DNA of 5,253 nucleotides from Candidatus Atribacter alterifermentans (GTDB lineage Bacteria > Atribacterota > Atribacteria > Atribacterales > Atribacteraceae), in assembly GCA_012517635.1 (NCBI GenBank), contig JAAYUP010000426.1, forward strand, positions 1 through 5,253. Reading direction: 5' to 3'. This document shows, one piece after another, positions 1-5,102 of the stretch. A model generated the notes under the pieces. That model made no database searches and was not told where the DNA came from. It saw nothing but the letters and a program-made list of their open reading frames with translations. Made by a program: the position numbers and the translations under genes. Every line of letters starts with the position of its first letter. Within the stretch, counting starts at the first letter, position 1.

Positions 1-25
1 CCACAAACAATAAAAGATAACTCAT

Positions 26-65
26 GAGATTGCCACGACCTCAAAAAACGAAGTCTCGCAATGAC
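26..65. repeat. REP-like GAGATTGC/CGCAATGAC interspersed palindrome
   Basis: The stretch begins GAGATTGCCACGACC and ends AAGTCTCGCAATGAC. Read on the minus strand it starts GTCATTGCGAG and ends GTGGCAATCTC, a form I recognise from short interspersed repeats scattered in many bacterial genomes. ATTGC/GCAAT and GAC/GTC can pair around an A-rich loop. No coding potential is visible. Copy number in this genome cannot be judged from the window. Confidence 0.5.
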
Positions 66-77
66 GACTCAAAGTTC

Positions 78-117
78 CTTCTCCCTTGAAGGGAGAAGAT
101 GAGAATGTGGGTGAAAG
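78..117 (+). repeat. GGGAGAGG-type hairpin repeat, copy A
   Basis: This copy starts with a perfect 21-base palindrome (78-98: CTTCTCCC, TTGAA, GGGAGAAG), followed by GATGAGAATGTGGGTG. It aligns without gaps to 4957-4996, with 28 of 40 bases identical by my hand count. This resembles the widely scattered CTCTCCC-loop-GGGAGAGG repeats of environmental bacteria. Bases 1-164, which contain it and the element at 26-65, hold no recognisable gene. Confidence 0.6.
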
Positions 118-164
118 CTCAAGATAAGATCTGAGTTAGTTACTTTAAATGAATTACCTCTTAA

Positions 165-204
165 AATCAAAAAACCCTCTTACTGTAATGTAGTATGAGG
201 GTTT
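165..204 (-). terminator. Intrinsic terminator downstream of mrp
   Basis: Eight-base arms AAACCCTC (172-179) and GAGGGTTT (197-204) pair. A T-T mismatch and four further pairs (TACT 181-184 with AGTA 192-195) follow, leaving a seven-base loop. On the minus strand the stem runs into TTTTTTGATTTT, a proper U-tract. It lies about 70 bases past the mrp stop codon. The plus-strand side is less T-rich, so it mainly serves the minus strand. Confidence 0.85.
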
Positions 205-273
205 ATTCTGCAGTTTAATAACCCAGGAAGAAACCCCTTCTTAAAGTTTTATGCTTTTTATTTATAATCTTCC

Positions 274-1029
274 TTAGGAAAAACCAACCATCAATTTGTC
301 AATAATCTTTTTAACCTCTGGATTTTCATACTCTTCAATCTTTCCAGCGTCGCAGTACTCTGAAAGAACGGGATCAATTGGAAGTTCGCCCAAAAACGGA
401 ATCTGCAGTTGAGTACTGATTTCCTTCCCCTTGGGTTGTCCAAAAGGATAAATGATTTCTTGGCATTTTGGACACCGAATGAAACTCATGTTCTCAACCA
501 ATCCTAAAACCGGTTTTTGCAGTTGTTGAACCATATGTATGGCTTTTTTGACAATCATAAAAGCCAGGTCTTGTGGAGAAGAAACAATCACAGCTCCATC
601 CAGTGGCATACTTTGCAGAACCGTGAGTGGCACATCTCCAGTTCCTGGTGGCATATCAAGGATAAGAAAATCCAAATCCGACCAGAGCACCTCATTCCAA
701 AAGTCCTGGATGGCTTTGCTTAAGAGAGGACCACGCCAAATAACTGGTTGGTCTGGTCTTTCCAATAAAAGGTTGACGGAGATAACCTGAATTTTATATT
801 TTTCAGTTTCCACTGGAAATATTCCAGCTTCTGAGACCAAAGGTCGGGTATGAACAATCCCAAACATAGTAGGCACACTAGGACCAGTTATATCAGCATC
901 CATTATTCCGACCTTAAGTCCTCTTCGGACCATTTCTACTGTCAGCAACGCTGAAACTGAGCTTTTCCCTACTCCTCCTTTACCGCTCATAACCGCAATC
1001 GTTCGATTTATATTTGGATTCAGTTCCAT
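274..1029 (-). CDS. mrp: Mrp/ApbC/Nbp35-family Fe-S cluster carrier ATPase
   Basis: This 251-residue protein has the deviant Walker A motif SGKGGVGKSS (15-24), the A' segment MDADITGPSVP (43-53) and the Walker B/switch II segment ILDMPPGTGD (123-132). WRGPLL (98-103) and the ENMSFIRCPKC segment (179-189) are hallmarks of the Mrp family. Cys186 and Cys189 form the CPxC pair that bridges a [4Fe-4S] cluster at the homodimer interface in ApbC/Nbp35 proteins. The family binds Fe-S clusters and transfers them to apo-proteins, with ATPase activity needed in vivo, in the cytosol. The N-terminal MIP18/DUF59 domain of longer Mrp proteins is missing, as is the N-terminal four-cysteine motif of eukaryotic Nbp35, so this is the short form. 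AAGGAG at 1039-1044 lies nine bases before the ATG. A 202-base spacer with hairpins separates it from the upstream operon, so it may have its own promoter, though I see no convincing one. A terminator follows at about 204-165. Confidence 0.95.
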   Translation of the reverse strand: MELNPNINRTIAVMSGKGGVGKSSVSALLTVEMVRRGLKVGIMDADITGPSVPTMFGIVHTRPLVSEAGIFPVETEKYKIQVISVNLLLERPDQPVIWRGPLLSKAIQDFWNEVLWSDLDFLILDMPPGTGDVPLTVLQSMPLDGAVIVSSPQDLAFMIVKKAIHMVQQLQKPVLGLVENMSFIRCPKCQEIIYPFGQPKGKEISTQLQIPFLGELPIDPVLSEYCDAGKIEEYENPEVKKIIDKLMVGFS

Positions 1030-1107
1030 AGTTTAGGTCTCCTTATTTTTTAGTTTTAAAAAACATTTAAAATTTCATCTTAAAAATCCACGGGCATGAT
1101 AAACCAA

Positions 1108-1139
1108 GCCCCTACCAAAGAATATAAAATTGGAGGGGC
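1108..1139. other. Alternative hairpin competing with the palindrome at 1136-1155
   Basis: GCCCCT at 1108-1113 pairs with AGGGGC at 1134-1139. CCAA at 1115-1118 pairs with TTGG at 1130-1133, leaving A1114 bulged. The right arm shares bases 1136-1139 with the next palindrome, so the two structures exclude each other. GGGCATGATAAACCAAGCCC just left (1092-1111) looks like a worn palindrome. This could be repeat debris or part of a leader upstream of mrp. Confidence 0.4.
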
Positions 1140-1195
1140 GCAATACATTGCGCCCAATTCAAAATCGACATGCTATGGCATGTCGATTTTGAATT
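1135..1195. repeat. Two-hairpin interspersed element, copy 1
   Basis: Two palindromes sit back to back. The first spans 1136-1155, with GGGCGCAAT pairing to ATTGCGCCC around a two-base centre. The second has perfect 18-base arms (1156-1173 and 1178-1195) around the loop TATG. The first 52 bases are collinear with 4821-4873, including an identical ATGGCATGTCGA. It lies between the TIM-barrel stop and mrp. On the minus strand no U-tract follows, so it is not a standard terminator, though such a stem could slow transcription or protect the upstream mRNA 3' end. Confidence 0.7.
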
Positions 1196-1231
1196 TTATT
1201 CTCAATTGGTGCCACAATGTGGTATGAATGT

Positions 1232-2101
1232 CTATCCAATCAATTGATTAACAAAATCAATGCTTTGTTGGATCCCGTCTCGATCAAGCTCTGGCTCCAA
1301 AGACAGGTATTTTGTGTATTGATCAGTTTTCATACGTTTAAATATTTCTTGATAAGGAATATCCCCATTCCCCAAAACTGACAGGTGATATTTACCATTT
1401 TTATGTTCAAAATCTTTAATATGTATATTAAAAAGGTGGGATTTAATAATTTCATATTCATCGACTAAAGGAGCGTCCGAGTATTCTTTCACCCAATCAA
1501 ACTCCATGGAACGATAACTATTCCCTACATCCCAAAGTAATCTCAAGTAATTGTTTTTCATAACACTGGTTAAATGAAAAGTCATTGTACCACGAGGTAA
1601 ATAAGAAAAGGGACAATTTTCTACTACTAACGGGATTTGATTTTTTTCTGCTATTTGTACTGGTTTGGCGAGTTTATCGGCAATGTCAGATATAAGTTGA
1701 ATCGCTCGGTAAGGGACCCCTTCCTTTTCAATTCGAAAAGGAAATATTCGAATGCACTCAGCATCTATTCTCTTCCCAATCTCAATACACCATTCTAATT
1801 TATTGAGATGGTTTTCATAGGTATCATCATAGGTAAGAAAGCTGTCGCTGAATTTTTCAAGGCTTAACATATTATGGTAAAGAGGACACATTAAAAACAA
1901 GGTCGTTGAAAGGCAGGAAACTCGAAGGTGATATTTATTAATAGTCTGAGCCATCCGGTCTACTTCGTCATGAGTGAGGTTTTCAATCGTTTTTCCCCAC
2001 AAAGAGTGGATTTCAAGATACTGAAAACCCCATTTATATGCCTGAAATACCGCTTTATCAAAATCCATGTCGATTTGATCAGTAATAATGGCTTTTTTCA
2101 T
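1232..2101 (-). CDS. Xylose-isomerase-like TIM-barrel protein (sugar phosphate isomerase/epimerase family)
   Basis: This 289-residue protein has the pattern of the xylose isomerase-like/AP endonuclease 2 TIM barrel (COG1082). Strand ends carry plausible metal and substrate residues: Glu30 in YLEIHSLWG, Glu161 in LVVENCP, Asp191 in LLWDVGN, His227 in IHIKD and Glu269 in LSLEPE. The Glu-Asp-His-Glu set matches the divalent-metal site of ketose 3-epimerases of this superfamily. GNGDIPYQEIF (244-254) is the typical late loop, where substrates are often enclosed. The likely reaction is isomerisation or epimerisation of a sugar or related polyol, but the substrate cannot be read and an endonuclease-like or dehydratase role cannot be excluded. 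The start has a strong AAGGAG (2110-2115) eight bases upstream. It is the last gene of the probable four-gene operon, and its link to the Fe-S theme is unclear. Confidence 0.9.
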   Translation of the reverse strand: MKKAIITDQIDMDFDKAVFQAYKWGFQYLEIHSLWGKTIENLTHDEVDRMAQTINKYHLRVSCLSTTLFLMCPLYHNMLSLEKFSDSFLTYDDTYENHLNKLEWCIEIGKRIDAECIRIFPFRIEKEGVPYRAIQLISDIADKLAKPVQIAEKNQIPLVVENCPFSYLPRGTMTFHLTSVMKNNYLRLLWDVGNSYRSMEFDWVKEYSDAPLVDEYEIIKSHLFNIHIKDFEHKNGKYHLSVLGNGDIPYQEIFKRMKTDQYTKYLSLEPELDRDGIQQSIDFVNQLIG

Positions 2102-2138
2102 CGCACTATCTCCTTATAAAAAATTATAAAATTGCACC

Positions 2139-3092
2139 TCATTCTTCTCTATTCACATTCTTACGCATAAAATATTGATAATTTTGGTAACTCAAGCACG
2201 TTATTTTTTTATTCGCTAAAAGATCCTCAATAAATCCCCAGCTTAAATGTACTTTTTTCAAAAAATCACGAACGGCGTCTTCTCTCATTGGATGTACTGA
2301 TATAATAGCCAAAAAATCTTCTTCAACTTTTTCTCCAATGGAAAAATCATTTCCCTCATAATTCATGAGAAGCTCAACTTTTGGGACTTTATCATTCCGG
2401 GAATAGATCTGATAGGCTTTTAAAAAAACACTTTCTTCTGGATAGGTAACCCATTTTTTAACCGGTGGGCGGATGGGAGCAGAAATAAATGCGGTCGTTA
2501 CCCTGAGTTCACCAATGAACTGAGCAATTGATTCTATATTCTCCTCTGAATCATTCAATCCCTTCACTAACATTGATTCAGTAATAATCTGACCGTTAAA
2601 ATTTTTGGCAAAGGCTTTCAAACCAAAGATAAATTCCTCCCAATTTAATTCATCAACAGGTTGGTTCACCCGTTTCCAAACAGCCGAGAATCCACTGTCA
2701 ATTTTAAGAGAAACTAAGTCACAGTTCGATAAAGAATTTCGTGTTCGTTCACTTCTCAACAAAGAGCCATTGGTGATCACAGCAATTTTTACCTTGAGGT
2801 CTCGAAGCAAATCGATGGTTTCACCAAGATTTTTATCTAAGGTTGGTTCGCCATCAGCAACAAAAGTCAAATAATCAACTTTCTCATTTTTTTCTAATAA
2901 TTTTTGTAGCTTCTCCTGAACTGATTGAAATATTTGCTTTGGTGAATAAAAGTCAGCAGTTTTTAAATGTTGATACCGTGTTTCTCCTAATTGGCAATAT
3001 ACACAGTTATAAGAGCAGTGTTTAAAAGGGATATTATTAATACCCAGACTTCGTCCTAACCGTCTTGAGGGTACTGGCCCAAAAGCTATCAT
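2139..3092 (-). CDS. Radical SAM protein, COG0731-type, with C-terminal extension
   Basis: This 317-residue protein opens with FGPVPSRRLGRSLGINNIP (4-22), the hallmark N-terminus of the COG0731 radical SAM group. The cluster motif is CSYNCVYC, with Cys26, Cys30 and Cys33 (CxxxCxxC) holding the SAM-binding [4Fe-4S] cluster. DGEPTL (80-85) fits the SAM amino-group-binding GGE-like motif, and ITNGSLL (106-112) is another core strand. SAPIRPP (204-210) lies near the end of the barrel. Residues about 257-312 form a separate segment (SVHPMREDAVRDFLKK, then aromatic-rich strands) that resembles a small winged-helix domain. COG0731 was named for similarity to the wyosine enzyme TYW1, but bacterial members are not established tRNA enzymes and the substrate is unknown. 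The upstream Shine-Dalgarno is weak (AAAGAG-like, about nine bases away), so expression may lean on the operon. It lies 52 bases after the MBL gene and 37 before the next. Confidence 0.93.
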   Translation of the reverse strand: MIAFGPVPSRRLGRSLGINNIPFKHCSYNCVYCQLGETRYQHLKTADFYSPKQIFQSVQEKLQKLLEKNEKVDYLTFVADGEPTLDKNLGETIDLLRDLKVKIAVITNGSLLRSERTRNSLSNCDLVSLKIDSGFSAVWKRVNQPVDELNWEEFIFGLKAFAKNFNGQIITESMLVKGLNDSEENIESIAQFIGELRVTTAFISAPIRPPVKKWVTYPEESVFLKAYQIYSRNDKVPKVELLMNYEGNDFSIGEKVEEDFLAIISVHPMREDAVRDFLKKVHLSWGFIEDLLANKKITCLSYQNYQYFMRKNVNREE

Positions 3093-3144
3093 TTTGGTTT
3101 GCTCTTTCTTTTAATTTTTAAGATAATAACTATTCATTTATCCT

Positions 3145-3870
3145 TTAAAACCATTCAACTGTCGTTCCGACTCCAGCGTGAATACAATTGGTTCCATAGA
3201 TTTCTTGAGCAAGGTCTATACCAGCAAAACCAGTGCAATGACATGGAGCAATTTTTTTAACTCCCATTTTTTTCAAGTTTTGAAAGATTGATTGTATCTC
3301 ATCATCATCGCTATGACAAAGATGAAATCCGCCCAAAGCCGCACCAATGGTTTGACCTGTAACATCTATTGCAGTTGATATCATTTTTTCCAATCCCGGA
3401 TGACAACATCCTCCGATAAAAAGAGCCTTCTCGCTGCCTCGAGCAGCTAACCCTTGCTCAGGAATAAGACCTTTGATTTCACCAGTAGAAAAAAGCCCGG
3501 GAAGAATCTCCATTCCTTTGGTTACCTCTTTTAATAATAACCTCGGGGCAGGAAAATTTTCTCGAAAAGCTGTGGTAAAAGAAGGAAGGATTAAAATCTC
3601 CAAATCATTTCGAAAAGAAGCCATTGTCTTCACTCCACCAACATGGTCATAATGTTCATGAGAAAGAATTACTTTTTCAATGGTAGATGGGTTAATTTTC
3701 AATTTTTTCATGTTTTCAATTAAAAGAGGGCCACTTTCTCCGGTATCAAAGAGCACTCTTCTTCCCTCAAGGTTTTCAATCAGGCAGGAAAAGCCGTGAG
3801 AAGGAAGGAGATCATCTCGTGTTGTTCGATTGTCATACAAAATTGTTACTTTAAAAAGTGGAGCTGACAT
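3145..3870 (-). CDS. Metallo-beta-lactamase-fold hydrolase (COG1237-like)
   Basis: I place the start at 3870, giving 241 residues beginning MSAPLFKVTILYDN. A longer frame starts at 3918, but its extra 16 residues overlap the upstream ATPase and lack family character, whereas GGAG at 3879-3882 sits eight bases before the inner ATG. The protein has the MBL metal motif HEHYDH (71-76), an FDTG strand (41-44), GCCHPG with His157, GGFHL (180-184) and PCHCTG with His211. This set is characteristic of COG1237, whose archaeal members include a proposed ribofuranosylaminobenzene phosphate synthase of methanopterin synthesis. Bacterial members in anaerobes mostly have no known substrate, and neighbours of COG1149 ATPases often belong to this group. 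Two metals are predicted from the histidine/aspartate set. Its ATG follows the upstream stop by five bases, so translational coupling is likely. The fold is certain, the substrate unknown. Confidence 0.93.
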   Translation of the reverse strand: MSAPLFKVTILYDNRTTRDDLLPSHGFSCLIENLEGRRVLFDTGESGPLLIENMKKLKINPSTIEKVILSHEHYDHVGGVKTMASFRNDLEILILPSFTTAFRENFPAPRLLLKEVTKGMEILPGLFSTGEIKGLIPEQGLAARGSEKALFIGGCCHPGLEKMISTAIDVTGQTIGAALGGFHLCHSDDDEIQSIFQNLKKMGVKKIAPCHCTGFAGIDLAQEIYGTNCIHAGVGTTVEWF

Positions 3871-3875
3871 TTTAT

Positions 3876-4775
3876 TCACTCCGTTCTTGAAATGACTTGT
3901 TGGGAAAAATTTATACATTCATTCCAGATATTGGTAATTTGCTGGGCAAAAACACCGTTTGGATTATATTCGATGGTTGATAATCCCACCGTCATTGACC
4001 GGACCACATCATCATCAAAAGGAATTTCGGCAACTATAGGTAAATTATTTTCTTGACAAAATTTATGAATCGTTTTGGTATTCTCCAAGCTTAAATCGGA
4101 TTTATTAATTATCACCCAAGATGAAATCTGGAAATGATTAGCCAATTCCCATATTCTTTCCAAATCATGAATGCCACTTAAGGTAGGTTCAGTTACTAAA
4201 AGGGCTAAATCACAACCAGTAATACTGGCAATCACAGGGCATCCAATGCCAGGGGCCCCATCAATAAGAATGAATTCAACTCCATTTTCCTTGGCATATT
4301 GTTCGGCTTTTTCACGAATTGCTGTAACCATCTTTCCAGAGTTTTCTCCACCTGGTAGTAATCTCCCGTGATAGAGGTTATTTTTCCATCGGGTTTTCGA
4401 CGCTGATAGGTAGCCACTGGTATGAGGTTCCATGGTGATGGCCTCAATAAGACAAAGGTAAGCACAAAGTCCACATCCTTCACACTTAATTGGATTGACA
4501 TAGGGGTAATCAAAGGATAGAGATATGGCATCAAACTGACAGGAACCCAGGCAAGCTAAGCACTGCTGGCATCGATCAGGATGGACAAGAGCTTTTTTGC
4601 TTGAAATAAAAGACTGATGAAAAAATTGTTCGGGATCAGCAACTAATGCTAAGTTGGGAGCATCAACATCGGCGTCTACAAGAACAGCTCTCTTTTTTGC
4701 TAATGATGCTAATGAGGCAGTCACTGATGTTTTACCGGTTCCCCCCTTCCCGCTGAGTATGGCAATTTGTTTCAT
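3876..4775 (-). CDS. MinD-type P-loop ATPase with inserted 2x[4Fe-4S] ferredoxin domain (COG1149-like)
   Basis: This 299-residue protein looks complete. A deviant Walker A motif (SGKGGTGKTS, residues 8-17, with both the signature and P-loop lysines) is followed by a switch I/A' segment (VDADVDAPNL, 33-42) and a Walker B/switch II segment (ILIDGAPGIGCP, 169-180). A bacterial ferredoxin module is inserted between these, with cysteines 69, 72, 75, 79 and 98, 101, 104, 108. These form two CxxCxxCxxxC motifs, predicted to bind two [4Fe-4S] clusters. The proline that usually follows the last cysteine is absent from both motifs (Q and L instead). NKSDL (224-228) may be a base-recognition segment and IPF (251-253) lies in the C-terminal core. 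No signal peptide or membrane helix is visible, so it is probably cytosolic. The ATG is supported by GAGGAG at 4784-4789, eight bases upstream. Family members are proposed to act in Fe-S or metal cofactor handling, but the exact role is unknown. It is the first gene of the probable operon. Confidence 0.95.
   Translation of the reverse strand: MKQIAILSGKGGTGKTSVTASLASLAKKRAVLVDADVDAPNLALVADPEQFFHQSFISSKKALVHPDRCQQCLACLGSCQFDAISLSFDYPYVNPIKCEGCGLCAYLCLIEAITMEPHTSGYLSASKTRWKNNLYHGRLLPGGENSGKMVTAIREKAEQYAKENGVEFILIDGAPGIGCPVIASITGCDLALLVTEPTLSGIHDLERIWELANHFQISSWVIINKSDLSLENTKTIHKFCQENNLPIVAEIPFDDDVVRSMTVGLSTIEYNPNGVFAQQITNIWNECINFSQQVISRTE
3879..3882 (-). promoter_or_regulatory. Ribosome binding site deciding the MBL start
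   Basis: GGAG on the minus strand lies inside the last codons of the upstream ATPase gene, just before its TGA (3878-3876). It is eight bases from the ATG at 3870. This spacing favours 3870 over 3918 as the start and suggests that translation of the two genes is coupled. Confidence 0.75.
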
Positions 4776-4799
4776 AGTAAAAACTCCTCTGAATACAAT

Positions 4800-4829
4800 A
4801 ATTTATTTCTGTTTCGTAAACGGGTGCAA
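4800..4829 (-). promoter_or_regulatory. Weak sigma70-like promoter candidate for the ATPase operon
   Basis: On the minus strand TTGCAC (4829-4824) is followed after 18 bases by TAAATT (4805-4800), with the ATG 25 bases beyond the -10. The -35-like box lies inside the two-hairpin repeat. The match to consensus is only moderate in AT-rich DNA, and the leader would be short. Read-through from the upstream ATPase gene is an alternative. Confidence 0.25.
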
Positions 4830-4873
4830 TTTACTACACCCGATTCATGGAGTGACACGCCATGGCATGTCGA
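4821..4873. repeat. Two-hairpin interspersed element, copy 2
   Basis: The first hairpin pairs GGGTG (4822-4826) with CACCC (4836-4840 region). The second is a near-palindrome, GACACGCCATGGCATGTC, with one mismatched pair. The element is collinear with 1135-1186, with one extra base and many of the differences being transitions, some of which keep the stems paired (GGGCG/CGCCC versus GGGTG/CACCC). It lies just upstream of the ferredoxin-domain ATPase gene. Confidence 0.65.
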
Positions 4874-4885
4874 ATCGTAGACTTA

Positions 4886-4992
4886 CACCCTCATCCTCAT
4901 CTCCTCCCATTTTCCTTTTTTTCTCGTCAGGCAGGAGAACTATTTCTCTCTTTTTTCCTCTCCCCTATCGGGAGAGGATGAAGGTGAGGGGG
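4886..4992. repeat. MITE-like unit with imperfect terminal inverted repeats
   Basis: The left end 4886-4908 (CACCCTCATCCTCATC, then TCCTCCC) is the inverse of the right end 4970-4992 (GGGAGAGGATGAAGGTGAGG, then GGG), matching at 18 of 23 positions by hand. The right end includes a perfect internal hairpin, CCTCTCCC/GGGAGAGG (4957-4964 and 4970-4977). The unit is about 107 bases and encodes nothing recognisable. The 326-base gap 4776-5101 holds this unit, the two-hairpin element at 4821-4873, weak hairpins at 5032-5056 and 5070-5102 and no gene that I can support. Confidence 0.5.
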
Positions 4993-4996
4993 AAAC
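4957..4996 (+). repeat. GGGAGAGG-type hairpin repeat, copy B
   Basis: CCTCTCCC (4957-4964) and GGGAGAGG (4970-4977) form a perfect eight-base stem around CTATC, followed by ATGAAGGTGAGGGGGAAAC. It is the partner of copy A at 78-117 and also forms the right end of the MITE-like unit. Confidence 0.65.
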
Positions 4997-5031
4997 TTGG
5001 ATATCTTAAATAAGCATCGTTTCAAAACATC

Positions 5032-5056
5032 AAACCTGAACCTAAATCCCAGGTTT
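5032..5056. other. Inverted repeat AAACCTG/CAGGTTT
   Basis: Seven-base arms (5032-5038 and 5050-5056) enclose an 11-base loop. A T-run follows on the plus strand (5054-5058), while the minus strand shows only TTTGATGTTTTG. It could be a weak terminator for the partial gene, but a short alternative pairing (AACCT/AGGTT) competes with it. Confidence 0.25.
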
Positions 5057-5069
5057 TTAATCTCATCCT

Positions 5070-5102
5070 GGCTTTTTCCATCAATGGAGAAGAAATGAAG
5101 CC
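5070..5102 (-). other. Stem-loop abutting the stop of the partial ATPase gene
   Basis: TCCAT (5077-5081) pairs with ATGGA (5084-5088), extended by two weaker pairs. GGCTT (5070-5074) pairs with AAGCC (5098-5102) across a seven-base bulge. On the minus strand no U-tract follows, so it is not a clear intrinsic terminator. Confidence 0.3.

Noticed and set aside
517..790. Plus-strand open frames opposite mrp
   Set aside because: They are antisense shadows of the conserved Mrp ATPase coding sequence with no recognisable product.
1156..1195. Long hairpin as an intrinsic terminator for the TIM-barrel gene
   Set aside because: On the minus strand the stem is followed by GGGCGCAATG rather than a U-tract, so it fits a palindromic repeat better.
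3871..3918. Upstream start for the MBL gene adding 16 residues
   Set aside because: It overlaps the ATPase gene, has no better RBS, and the added residues do not resemble the family N-terminus, while the ATG at 3870 has a well-placed GGAG.
4232..4534. Minus-strand open frame of 100 codons inside the ATPase gene
   Set aside because: It is an out-of-frame shadow of a gene with clear Walker and ferredoxin motifs.
4654..5013. Plus-strand open frame of 119 codons
   Set aside because: Its first part is the antisense of the ATPase N-terminus and the rest is repeat sequence; no family is recognisable.
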